From an uncultured Phycisphaerales bacterium (GTDB taxonomy: Bacteria; Planctomycetota; Phycisphaerae; WQYP01): a stretch of 10,026 nt of DNA. Numbering within the stretch: position 1 is the first letter of the stretch; each line of letters opens with the position of its first letter. The notes beneath the pieces were generated by a model. That model made no database searches. It was not told the DNA's origin and saw nothing but the letters and a program-made list of their open reading frames with translations. A program made the translations under genes and the position numbers. This document shows, one piece after another, positions 1 through 7,541 of this stretch. The stretch is taken from NCBI GenBank assembly GCA_937901265.1, contig CALCHA010000569.1, forward strand, positions 1 to 10,026. Reading direction: 5' to 3'.

Positions 1-1843
1 CGACGAGTTCAATGAAGACTTTTTTCCACAAGGGGAAAATGAGGTTGCGGGTGGTAAGGGCGAGGAACTGCGGCAGGGCCCCGAGGTAGACCTCCATGGT
101 GAGGCTGAGGCTGGGCTTGGTGGGGGGCGTCGTCGGGGCGGTGGCAGGCTGGGTGTCGTAGGCGTAGGCCTGCAGCGTTTGGATGCGCGCGGCGAGGTCG
201 AAGGTGTAGAGCTTGAGGATGATGCTGATCCATCCGCCCACGAGCTTGGTGAGCGCCGCCTTGCCCTGATCCGCGAATTTCTTGCCGCCGAGGGTGAGGC
301 CCTGGACGCCGACGTCGGCATTCTCCGCCTTCGCAAGGAAGGGCAGCAGGTGCTCGATGGCCGTGTAGACTTTCCCGGTGATCATCTGGGTGGCGGTTTC
401 CTGCAGCCATTCCTGGCTGATGGGGGTGTCGACGGTGCGGCAGAGGCGGATGTAGACGGCCTTGAGGAATTCGACGCCGGCCCAGGCGATCTTCTGGATG
501 ACGAACTTCACGGGGCCGGGAAGATGATCGCCTTCGTCCCCGAAGATCACCTGGGTGAAGGCGGTGACGACGAGGGCGCCCATGGCATGTTCGGGATCGA
601 CCGGCTTGGGCTTTTTCTTGGGGTCTGGCTTGGGCTTGGGCTTGTCGTCAGCCGGGGCAGCATCCTCTTTTTTCTTTCCAAGATCGGGCAAAAAGTTTGT
701 GCTGAAATCGCCGAGCTGGGTCTTGGGAGGCTCGTCGTCGGCGGGCTCGGAGCCGAACATGGCGAAGAGTTCCTCGATGGCGGCCTCGCCGGGGGCGGGC
801 TTGTCGGGGTCGGGCACACCCAGGGCGTTGACGATGTCGTCGCGCGTTCCCGCTCCCGCCTTTTTGGCGTCATCGAGGGGGCTCTCAAGCTTCTTTTCCA
901 AGTCGGATCGGGTGTCGGCCGGGGGCGTGTCCGCCGCCTTGGGGGCCTTGGGCGGGGTGTACCACCAGGCGTAGGTGTTGACCTGGTATTTGCGGATAAC
1001 GTCGATGCTGGTGCGGCGACAGACGTCCTCGATTTTGGGCTCGTAGGCGTTTCGCAGCTTGAGGTAGAGCCCGATGTAAATATCGGTGGCCTTGGTGAGG
1101 AATGAAAAAACGGTGTTGGCCCCGTCGCCGAGGAAGGAGAGATTGACCAGCTTGTCGGTGGCGGAACCGAGAGGGTCATCCTTCTTGGCCTCTTTTTTGT
1201 GGGTGAGGTAGGGCGGGTCGAGTTTTTCGCTGCAGTATTTGAGGTAATCGGAACGGACCTGGTGGAAGTTGATGCCCGCGAGGTGAAGGGGGATGTACTC
1301 GATCTTTTTGTCGTTGATGGGCTTGCCGGCGGTGGAGAGGGCGTTGAGCAGGTGCTGCAGCGAGCCGGGGCTGGGATCGGAGGAGCCCGAATCGGTGCCG
1401 GCGATTTTGTTGATCAGACCACTGACGGCCGCCAGGGCCCCGGAGGCGGATGTGTATTCCTGGTGAACGGCCATGGTGGAGGCGATAAAGCCGAAGAGGA
1501 GGTTTGCCTCGCGTTCCAGCGCGTCGCGGAAAAGGATGCCGCGGCCGATGGGGGCTTTGCCGGGAGCGTTGGTGAATTTGTCGTGCGGGAAGTAGTTGGA
1601 CATTTCGCGGTGGACGTAGCCGTAGTGGGGGAATTCGATGGGTTCAGGGGCGTCGTGGGCGTTGGGCTGGGTGTCCTGGACGTTGGTGTTGGCGGTGATG
1701 GGGGCCTGATCGTCGGGGTGGTCGAGATCGCCGCCATCCTGCCAGGTGAGGGGGGATTGTGCGTCGGGCTTGGGGGCGGATGAGCCGGTGGCTCCGCCGA
1801 GCATATCGGAGGCCTGATCAATTGCGCTGTCGAGGAGTCCCAT
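1..1843 (-). CDS. Large uncharacterised T6SS-linked protein (3' end outside window)
   Basis: I do not recognise the family. Reading leftward from ATG at 1843-1841, the frame stays open for 614 codons to the window edge with no stop. The ATG is preceded by AAGG at about 7 bases, a good ribosome binding site, and lies 25 bases after the LysM gene stop. Visible parts: a short N-terminus MGLLDSAIDQASDML; a Pro/Asp/Gln-rich stretch (about 20-70); a probably folded, helix-rich part (about 70-295) with aromatic motifs such as FPHYGYVHREMSNYF and NTYAWWY; a low-complexity charged linker (about 296-414) ending in a Lys/Pro run (401-414); and a second folded part (415 onward) with amphipathic or hydrophobic helices (MGALVVTAFTQVIF, VGGWISIILKLYTF), broken by a Thr/Pro linker near 562-577. 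No signal peptide and no clear membrane span. Its place as second gene after vgrG suggests a T6SS cargo, effector or accessory protein; that is inference. Coding is well supported by length, start context and codon use like its neighbours. Confidence 0.85.
   Translation of the reverse strand, partial: MGLLDSAIDQASDMLGGATGSSAPKPDAQSPLTWQDGGDLDHPDDQAPITANTNVQDTQPNAHDAPEPIEFPHYGYVHREMSNYFPHDKFTNAPGKAPIGRGILFRDALEREANLLFGFIASTMAVHQEYTSASGALAAVSGLINKIAGTDSGSSDPSPGSLQHLLNALSTAGKPINDKKIEYIPLHLAGINFHQVRSDYLKYCSEKLDPPYLTHKKEAKKDDPLGSATDKLVNLSFLGDGANTVFSFLTKATDIYIGLYLKLRNAYEPKIEDVCRRTSIDVIRKYQVNTYAWWYTPPKAPKAADTPPADTRSDLEKKLESPLDDAKKAGAGTRDDIVNALGVPDPDKPAPGEAAIEELFAMFGSEPADDEPPKTQLGDFSTNFLPDLGKKKEDAAPADDKPKPKPDPKKKPKPVDPEHAMGALVVTAFTQVIFGDEGDHLPGPVKFVIQKIAWAGVEFLKAVYIRLCRTVDTPISQEWLQETATQMITGKVYTAIEHLLPFLAKAENADVGVQGLTLGGKKFADQGKAALTKLVGGWISIILKLYTFDLAARIQTLQAYAYDTQPATAPTTPPTKPSLSLTMEVYLGALPQFLALTTRNLIFPLWKKVFIELV
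602..643 (-). other. Lys/Pro-rich low-complexity linker inside the unknown gene
   Basis: Codons for residues 401-414 of the leftmost gene read KPKPKPDPKKKPKP. They close a longer stretch (about residues 296-414) rich in Pro, Ala, Asp and Lys that has little predicted fold. The run separates the two apparently folded halves and most likely acts as a flexible or extended interdomain linker. It could also be an internal boundary between a targeting part and a cargo part, but nothing in the sequence proves that. Confidence 0.6.
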
Positions 1844-1868
1844 GGAGCACCTTCGGGGTTACGGGGCG

Positions 1869-2489
1869 TTACTGGCAGATTTCAGAAAGTTTGGCGGTGG
1901 TGGGGTCGTCAATTTTTCCGGTGACGGTGAGGTGGTACTTGGACTGGAAGCGGGAGAGGGCGCGGACGGTGGCAACGTCGAGATCGCCGGTTTCCTTGAG
2001 CGGGTAGCCGAGGTTGATGAGGCGCTGCTGAACGCCCGAGACGCTGTCGACCGGGTCGAGGGCGCCGAGGCGGACCTTGTACTTTTCCTTGCCGTTGTTG
2101 AGGGTAAGGATGCCGCTACCGACGTCGCCGGGGACGGCTTCGTGGATCATGCCCTCACCATCGGTGGTTCCCTGGCAGGTGATCTCGCCGATATCGAGGA
2201 CGTAGGGGACGTTGGCCCGGGGCTTGCCGCGGCGCATGAGCTTGATGCTGATTTTGGCGGGGTCTCCCTTGCGGCGGAAGCGGTGCTGGGCGTCGGTCGG
2301 TCGGGATTCATATTTCTGCTGGAGATCGGGGATAAAGACCTTGTCGCCGGAGAGCAGGACGTTGGGGTTTTTGCGTGCGGCTTTGAGTTCAGCGTTTTCG
2401 GGGTGGTTCCAGAGGGTCTTCCAGAAGAAGCCGAAGTAGAGCGCCAGGCTCGGGATGGTATCGGTTCGATGGGCACGGACGTAATGCAT
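1869..2489 (-). CDS. LysM-like and peptidoglycan-binding-domain protein following VgrG
   Basis: A 206-residue protein with three parts. Residues 1-54 resemble a LysM module (starts HYVRAHRTDTIPSLALYFGF, ends LLSGDKVFIPD). Residues about 75-143 form a predicted beta-rich middle domain (NVPYVLDIGEITCQGTTDGEG). Residues about 147-203 are a PG_binding_1-type domain (SGVQQRLINLGYPL, then ATVRALSRFQSKYHLTVTG). This architecture is familiar next to vgrG genes in several T6SS-bearing lineages. There is no Sec signal peptide, so if it contacts peptidoglycan it is probably delivered by, or built into, the T6SS. An alternative is a structural role: small LysM proteins join the spike to the baseplate in contractile phage tails and related injection systems. 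Start ATG 2489-2487 has only a weak AGGTG upstream; no better in-frame start was seen close by. It lies 63 bases after vgrG and 25 bases before the next gene, consistent with one operon. The domain call is firm; the role is inferred. Confidence 0.9.
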   Translation of the reverse strand: MHYVRAHRTDTIPSLALYFGFFWKTLWNHPENAELKAARKNPNVLLSGDKVFIPDLQQKYESRPTDAQHRFRRKGDPAKISIKLMRRGKPRANVPYVLDIGEITCQGTTDGEGMIHEAVPGDVGSGILTLNNGKEKYKVRLGALDPVDSVSGVQQRLINLGYPLKETGDLDVATVRALSRFQSKYHLTVTGKIDDPTTAKLSEICQ

Positions 2490-2552
2490 GAGGCACCTGG
2501 AGAAGACAGCGGCGAGGCCGGGGGCTCGCGGAGACAGGACTGGAGCGACGGA

Positions 2553-4670
2553 TCAATTGATCATGCAGACGCCGCCCTTGAGGGTGAGCGTGCCATCGCC
2601 CTCGACGGTGGTCGAGGGCGACTTGAGCTCGGCCGTGGACTGGCCATTGATGGCGATTTGCGCCGCCTTGATGGTCATGCCAGAGGCGGCCTTGATGGTG
2701 GTGCTGGCGTCGCAGGCGATGGTGGTAGCGCCGCCGGCCTTGATGTCGAAGGTGCCGCTGGTGCCCAGTTCAATGCCCGATGCGTCGATCGCGATGTAAC
2801 TGCTGCCGACCTTGATGGTGATTGCGGTCTTGCCTTCGATGACGATGTCGTCGGCCTTGAGGTAATACTTGTCCTCGACGATCTCGGAGTGCTTGGCACC
2901 GAAGTTCTCGGCGACGTCGCCGGTGACTTTCAGCGACAGCGTGCCGACGACTTCCTTGGCTTCCTTGCCGTTGACCTTGAGATTGCGGTCGCCCTTGATG
3001 AGCTCGATGTGGTCGCTGTCGACGATCTCGTGGCGTTTCTGCTTGATGTGTTCGTACTTGTCGTTGTCGACGACGAGGTGGCGATCGTGGCCGATGGTTT
3101 CAAAGCGGTCGGCTTTGACGCGGATGTCCATGTTCTTTTCGGCGTGGATGAAGAGCTGCTCCTCGCCTTTTTTGTCCTCGAAGCGGACCTCGTTGAAGCC
3201 CTGGCCGCCCTTGGAGGAGTTGGTCTTGATGGTGGAGATGGTGGCGGCGGTGGGCAGGTCGTAGGGCGGCGTGTTTTCGCCGTTGTAGACGCGGCCGGTG
3301 ATGATGGGACGGTCGGGGTCACCCTCGAGGAAATCGACGATGACTTCCTGCCCGATGCGCGGGGTGAAGAGAATGCCCCAGCGTTTGCCGGCCCAATTCT
3401 GCGAGACGCGGACCCAGCAGGAAGAGGTCTCGTCCTTGGCGGGGTCGCGATCCCAGAAGAACTTGACCTTCACGCGGCCATATTTGTCGGTCCAGATTTC
3501 CTCGCCCGACTTGCCGACGACGACGGCGGTCTGCGGGCCCTGGACGATGGGCTTGGGGGTGACGCGCGAGGGGCGGAAGTTCCACTTGTTGGGGATGCAG
3601 GTGATCTGGCAGAGGTAACCCTGGCCGCCGCCGCCGCGATTGAGCCCGGCACCCATGTCGTCGCCGGTGAGCTGGTAGGAGATGTTGGTGATGAGGTATT
3701 CCTCTTCGGGCATGATGGGGTGATCGAGGAGGGTGAAGGTGGCCCCGACGAAGATACCGCGGGCGGAGGAGGTGCCGTTGGCGACCTGATATTCGGCGAG
3801 GTGTTCCTGCATGCGTACGTTGGCATAAAACTTGGCGTGGTCGGGAGTAACGTAGCTGCCGGGGTAATCGAATATTTCAAAAGTGCCGGGATCGTGCGGG
3901 TGATTGACGTTCAGCGATTTGCCCAGATCGGTCTTGGGATTCAGGGGATCGTAATCGGTGTGGGCGAACTGGTTGGGGGTGATCTCGGTGCCGAAGACCC
4001 AGTTCCAGACGTAGCCGTCGTGGGTGGAGGAGATGTCGGGCTGGTCGAAGTGGAGTTGTTCATAGCCCGTGGCCGGGCTGTGGGCGGTGGGGGCGTCGGC
4101 GTAATGCAGGGTGTGCTTGCCGTTCTCATGTTTGAAATAGAAGTAGATGCCCTCATTTTCCATGAGGCGGCAGATAAAATTGAAATCGGTTTCGCGGTAC
4201 TGGACGCAATATTCCCACTTGCGGTAAGTCTCGGTGCAGTCGTTTTTGAAGTCGGTCATGTGCTTGTCGCGGAACACTTCTTCGATGATTTCCGGGACGG
4301 TTTTGTCCTGAAAAATGCGGCAATCGGAGGTGCGCGTGAGGAACCATGTCCAGGGAACCATGGTCGCCCGGTAGGTGAAGAGCTTGCGATTCTCCTTGGA
4401 TTCGTCGACGGCCAGCAGGGTGAACTTGGAGATGTAGCCGTTGAAGTAGCGCGACTCCTTCTTGGGGATGTCGAGGCGGATGGTGACATTCTGGCCGAGA
4501 ATTTTGTCAGGGTCGACCGGAGCGCCTTCAGAGAAGACGTCGAGCTCGTACTGAAAAAGTCGGCCGAGGGCTTCGGATCCGTGCATGCTCAGGAGCAGCA
4601 ACTTGTCGGCACCGAGAGGGGTCTCGAGCGACAGCGCCCGGGATTTCATCGTCCGCATGGTTTCGGTCAT
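2553..4670 (-). CDS. vgrG: Type VI secretion spike protein VgrG (TssI)
   Basis: VgrG trimers form the membrane-piercing spike at the tip of the Hcp tube and nucleate the baseplate; they are secreted on firing. The 705-residue protein has the usual order. A gp27-like base spans about 1-370 (RLFQYELDVFSE near the start; YRETDFNFICRLMENEGIYF at about 158-177). A gp5-type OB-fold spans about 375-465, with the hallmark EEIWTDKYGRVKVKFFWDRD, WVRVSQNWAGKRWG and PRIGQEVIVDFLEGDPDRP. A C-terminal triple beta-helix needle with short hydrophobic repeats runs to the end, TLTLKGGVCMIN. No extra C-terminal domain is present, so this is a structural rather than an evolved VgrG; effectors would have to be non-covalently loaded. 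I chose ATG 4670-4668 because AAAGGA lies 7 bases upstream. An in-frame GTG at 4694 would add 8 residues but sits in a hairpin and overlaps that ribosome binding site. It lies 78 bases after clpV. Identification is secure. Confidence 0.97.
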   Translation of the reverse strand: MTETMRTMKSRALSLETPLGADKLLLLSMHGSEALGRLFQYELDVFSEGAPVDPDKILGQNVTIRLDIPKKESRYFNGYISKFTLLAVDESKENRKLFTYRATMVPWTWFLTRTSDCRIFQDKTVPEIIEEVFRDKHMTDFKNDCTETYRKWEYCVQYRETDFNFICRLMENEGIYFYFKHENGKHTLHYADAPTAHSPATGYEQLHFDQPDISSTHDGYVWNWVFGTEITPNQFAHTDYDPLNPKTDLGKSLNVNHPHDPGTFEIFDYPGSYVTPDHAKFYANVRMQEHLAEYQVANGTSSARGIFVGATFTLLDHPIMPEEEYLITNISYQLTGDDMGAGLNRGGGGQGYLCQITCIPNKWNFRPSRVTPKPIVQGPQTAVVVGKSGEEIWTDKYGRVKVKFFWDRDPAKDETSSCWVRVSQNWAGKRWGILFTPRIGQEVIVDFLEGDPDRPIITGRVYNGENTPPYDLPTAATISTIKTNSSKGGQGFNEVRFEDKKGEEQLFIHAEKNMDIRVKADRFETIGHDRHLVVDNDKYEHIKQKRHEIVDSDHIELIKGDRNLKVNGKEAKEVVGTLSLKVTGDVAENFGAKHSEIVEDKYYLKADDIVIEGKTAITIKVGSSYIAIDASGIELGTSGTFDIKAGGATTIACDASTTIKAASGMTIKAAQIAINGQSTAELKSPSTTVEGDGTLTLKGGVCMIN

Positions 4671-4677
4671 GGCTTTA

Positions 4678-4683
4678 TCCTTT
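4678..4683 (-). promoter_or_regulatory. Ribosome binding site of vgrG
   Basis: On the transcribed strand this reads AAAGGA, 7 bases before the ATG at 4670-4668. It decides the vgrG start in favour of MTETM over the upstream in-frame GTG at 4694. The foot of a strong hairpin ends three bases upstream of it, leaving the site itself single-stranded. Confidence 0.8.
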
Positions 4684-4686
4684 AGA

Positions 4687-4719
4687 TCCCGCACCCCCCC
4701 GGGGGGGGAGGGTGCGGGA
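4687..4719 (-). promoter_or_regulatory. GC-rich hairpin upstream of vgrG
   Basis: In the clpV-vgrG gap, the mRNA-sense arms UCCCGCACCCUCCC (4719-4706) and GGGGGGGUGCGGGA (4700-4687) pair over 14 positions, with one U-G wobble, and enclose a loop of five C (4705-4701). The plus strand shows a run of 7 C followed by 8 G (4694-4708). No U-run follows the stem, so it is not a typical intrinsic terminator. Its place right before the vgrG ribosome binding site suggests a role in mRNA stability, processing between clpV and vgrG, or translation setting. The structure is read directly; the role is inferred. Confidence 0.65.
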
Positions 4720-4748
4720 GGGCATTTCAGGAGAGTACGCGACAGGGA

Positions 4749-7487
4749 TCAGTCGTAAGCGTAAGCGAAATTCCCGTCATTCACCGAAATATGGACGCGG
4801 TTGAGCGGCTTGGATTCGACCATGCGGGCGAGAAACTCCTGACCAATCTCAGGGAGCATGGTATTGGTGATGAGGGCTTCAACCATGCGGGCACCGCGTT
4901 CGAGTTCGGTGCAGCGATCGGCGATAAGTTCAGGAACGGCATCATCATACGTGAAGGGTACCTGGTGGTTTTCCTGCACCCGCTTCTGCACGCGGGTGAG
5001 GTTGAGCTTAATGATGATCTTCAGCATTTCCTTACTGATGGGGTAAAAGGGCACCACCACCAGGCGGTTCAAAAGGGCGTCGGGGAAGACCTTGACCATG
5101 TGCGGCCGCATCGCCTTTTCCAACGCCTCGGCATCGGGAAGCAGCTCCGGGTCCTTGCACATGTTGATCACGACGTCCTGCGACGCGTTGGACGTGAGAA
5201 TGATGATGGTGTTCTTGAAGTCGATGTCGCGGCCTTCGCCATCCTCCATGTGGCCGCGGTCGAAGACTTCGAAGAAAATTTCATGGACGTCGGGGTGGGC
5301 CTTTTCGACCTCATCCAGCAGGACGACGGAATAGGGCCGGCGGCGAACGGCTTCGGTGAGCACGCCGCCCTCGCCGTAGCCGACGTAGCCCGGGGGCGAG
5401 CCCTTGAGGGTCGAGACGGTGTGGGCTTCCTGGAATTCGGCCATATTGATTTTGATGAGGTTTTGCTCACCGCCGAAGAGGGCCTCGGCGAGGGCGAGGG
5501 CGGTCTCCGTTTTGCCGGTACCGGAGGGTCCGACGAGCATGAAGACGCCGACGGGGCGGTTGGGATTGTCGAGGCGGGCGCGGGAGGTCCGGATGCGCTT
5601 GGCGATCGTCTCCAGCGCGTGGCGCTGGCCGATGACGCGGCGTTCGAGGATGTCGGCAAGTTTGAGCACCTGCTCAATTTCGTTTTTCGCCATGCGTCCG
5701 ACGGGGATGCCGGTCCAGTCGGCGACGACCGAGCCGACGGATTGGGCGTCAACGCAGGGGAAGATCAGCGGGTTTTCACCCTGCAGCTCGGTTACTTTGG
5801 CTTGCAGGCCCTGCAGCTCGGCGAGCAGGCGGTCGCGTTCTTCGGGCTTCATGGGAGCGGTGAGCGAGGCGGCGGCTTTTTCGATGAGCGCCTTGTCGGC
5901 GGCGATTTCGCCGGGCTTGAGGTCGACCGCTTCTCCGGCGGCGCGGAGCTTCGAGCGGATGTCGATCACCTTGCTGATCAGCTCCTTCTCCTCGGTCCAG
6001 CGCTTCTCCAGGCCAGCCAGACGCTCGCGCTCCGCCTTGAGCCGCTCGTTGACCTCCGCCGCGCGGTTCTTGTGATTCACGCCGACGGCGGTTTCCTTGT
6101 TGACGATGTTGATCTCGGTTTCCAGCGCTTCAATGATTCGGCGGCTGTCATCGACCTGCGCCGGCACGGCGTGCTGGCTGATGGCCACGCGGGCGGCGGC
6201 GGTGTCGATCAGCTTGATCGACTTGTCGGGAAGCTGGCTCGCCGGGATGTATCGGGCGGAGAGGCGCACCGATGCTTCGATGGCTTCATCGAGGATCTGC
6301 ACCTTGTGGTGCTTCTCAAACGAGGCGGCCACGCCGCGCATCATGAGGATGGCCTTTTTCTCGTCAGGCTCGTCGATCTTCACGACCTGAAAGCGGCGGA
6401 CGAGGGCGGGGTCCTTCTCGATGTGCTTCTTGTATTCGTCCCAGGTGGTGGCGGCGACGGTGCGCAGTGTGCCGCGGGCCAGCGCCGGCTTGAGCAGCTG
6501 CGCGGCATCGCCGGTACCAGCCCCCCCACCGGCACCCATGAGCTGATGGGCTTCGTCAATGAACAAAATGATCGGCTTGGGCGAGGACTGCACCTCGTCG
6601 ATGATGGCCTTGAGGCGGTTTTCGAATTCCCCCTTCATCGAGGCGCCGGCCTGGAGCACGCCCATTTCCAGCGAGCGGAGCGAAACGTCCTTGAGCTGCG
6701 GCGGAACGTCTCCGCGGGCGATGCGCAGGGCGAAGCCTTCCACCACGGCGGTCTTCCCGACGCCCGCCTCGCCGGTGAGGATCGGGTTGTTCTGCCGGCG
6801 GCGCATGAGGACGTCAACGATCTGGCGGATTTCATCGTCGCGGCCGACGATCGGGTCGATCTCGCCCTTGCGCGCCATCTCGGTGAGATCCTTGGTGTAT
6901 TTTTTCAGGGCTTCCTGCTTGCCCATCTGCGCGGGAGCGACGGCCCCGGAAGCTTCACCCGGTGCGGCGCCCCCACCGAGATCCCCCTCCTTGGAGACGA
7001 GATCTTCCTCGGGGCTCCTGGCGACGATCTTGGCGAAGTCGTCGGTGAGCATATCGGGCTTGATCTTTTCGAACTCGCGGCTGACGGCGTAAAGGTAGTT
7101 GCGCAGAGTCCCGTTCTTCACCATGGCCACGATCATGTGGCCGGTGCGAATTTTGGTGCTGTTGTAGAGCAGTGAGGCGTATTTCCAGGATTCCTCCATG
7201 AGGGTCACGACGCGCTCGGAGAAATCGATGTAAGAGCCCCCGCCGCCGCGCGGGAGCTTGCCCATGGCGGCACTGAGATCGGTGGCGAGGCGTGCCGGGT
7301 TGATGCCGAAGGCATTGAGGATGTGGTGGACGTCGGTGTCCTGAAGGGTGAGGATCTGGTTGAGGACGTGGACGATGTCGAGGTAGGGGTTGCCGGCCAT
7401 TTTGGCGGCGACCGTGGCGGCTTCAAAGCATTTGTAGCCGACGGAGTCGAGCTTCCGGAACATGGTGACCGGTTTGATGTCTGCCAT
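4749..7487 (-). CDS. clpV: Type VI secretion AAA+ ATPase ClpV (TssH)
   Basis: ClpV is a hexameric Clp/Hsp100 unfoldase in the cytoplasm that recognises the contracted TssB/TssC sheath and disassembles it so subunits can be reused. The 912-residue length is normal for the family. Domains: an N-terminal Clp-N-type domain (about 1-165), a Gly/Ala-rich linker (about 168-188), the first AAA+ module with Walker A GEAGVGKT (239-246), Walker B ILFIDEAH (307-314) and the ClpV-typical AGASMKGEFENRLK and AATTWDEYKKHIEK, a coiled-coil middle domain (about 440-570), and the second AAA+ module with Walker A GPSGTGKT (653-660), pore loop GYVGYGEGG (700-708), Walker B VVLLDEVEKAHPDV (721-734) and sensor-2 GAR (865-867). 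All catalytic motifs look intact. Start ATG 7487-7485 has AAAAGGA 7 bases upstream. It lies 54 bases after tssG. ClpB, the general disaggregase, is excluded by the T6SS context and the ClpV-type motifs. Confidence 0.98.
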   Translation of the reverse strand: MADIKPVTMFRKLDSVGYKCFEAATVAAKMAGNPYLDIVHVLNQILTLQDTDVHHILNAFGINPARLATDLSAAMGKLPRGGGGSYIDFSERVVTLMEESWKYASLLYNSTKIRTGHMIVAMVKNGTLRNYLYAVSREFEKIKPDMLTDDFAKIVARSPEEDLVSKEGDLGGGAAPGEASGAVAPAQMGKQEALKKYTKDLTEMARKGEIDPIVGRDDEIRQIVDVLMRRRQNNPILTGEAGVGKTAVVEGFALRIARGDVPPQLKDVSLRSLEMGVLQAGASMKGEFENRLKAIIDEVQSSPKPIILFIDEAHQLMGAGGGAGTGDAAQLLKPALARGTLRTVAATTWDEYKKHIEKDPALVRRFQVVKIDEPDEKKAILMMRGVAASFEKHHKVQILDEAIEASVRLSARYIPASQLPDKSIKLIDTAAARVAISQHAVPAQVDDSRRIIEALETEINIVNKETAVGVNHKNRAAEVNERLKAERERLAGLEKRWTEEKELISKVIDIRSKLRAAGEAVDLKPGEIAADKALIEKAAASLTAPMKPEERDRLLAELQGLQAKVTELQGENPLIFPCVDAQSVGSVVADWTGIPVGRMAKNEIEQVLKLADILERRVIGQRHALETIAKRIRTSRARLDNPNRPVGVFMLVGPSGTGKTETALALAEALFGGEQNLIKINMAEFQEAHTVSTLKGSPPGYVGYGEGGVLTEAVRRRPYSVVLLDEVEKAHPDVHEIFFEVFDRGHMEDGEGRDIDFKNTIIILTSNASQDVVINMCKDPELLPDAEALEKAMRPHMVKVFPDALLNRLVVVPFYPISKEMLKIIIKLNLTRVQKRVQENHQVPFTYDDAVPELIADRCTELERGARMVEALITNTMLPEIGQEFLARMVESKPLNRVHISVNDGNFAYAYD

Positions 7488-7541
7488 CGCGGGATCCTTT
7501 TACGCAAGGCCGCACACGGGCGGCGGTTCTTCCTTCCGAGG

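Noticed and set aside
179..1105. Plus-strand open frame (308 codons) at the left end
   Set aside because: It lies opposite the long minus-strand frame that has a proper ribosome binding site, continues for 614 codons and fits the operon. The plus-strand product is Gly/Val/Leu/Asp-rich shadow sequence.
2512..2529. Small inverted repeat GCGAG/CTCGC in the vgrG-LysM gap
   Set aside because: Only five pairs with an eight-base loop; not distinguishable from chance.
1842..4685. Very long plus-strand open frame (947 codons) opposite vgrG and the LysM gene
   Set aside because: It is antisense to two clearly identified genes. Its product is a low-complexity Gly/Val/Asp/Ala-rich chain with no domain, as expected when GC-rich codons are read on the opposite strand.
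4671..4694. In-frame GTG at 4694 as the vgrG start
   Set aside because: It lies inside the hairpin stem and would turn the AAAGGA ribosome binding site into coding sequence. The ATG at 4670 has ideal spacing and matches the usual short VgrG N-terminus.
4687..4719. Intrinsic terminator between clpV and vgrG
   Set aside because: The stem is strong but is followed by AUCUAAAGGA rather than a U-run, and the next gene in the operon starts right after it.
4791..7175. Long plus-strand open frame (794 codons) opposite clpV
   Set aside because: Antisense shadow of clpV; repetitive Asp/Gly/Leu/Val composition and no recognisable motif, while the minus strand carries every ClpV motif.
7509..7524. Small inverted repeat GCCGC/GCGGC in the tssG-clpV gap
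   Set aside because: Only five pairs, expected by chance in DNA this GC-rich.
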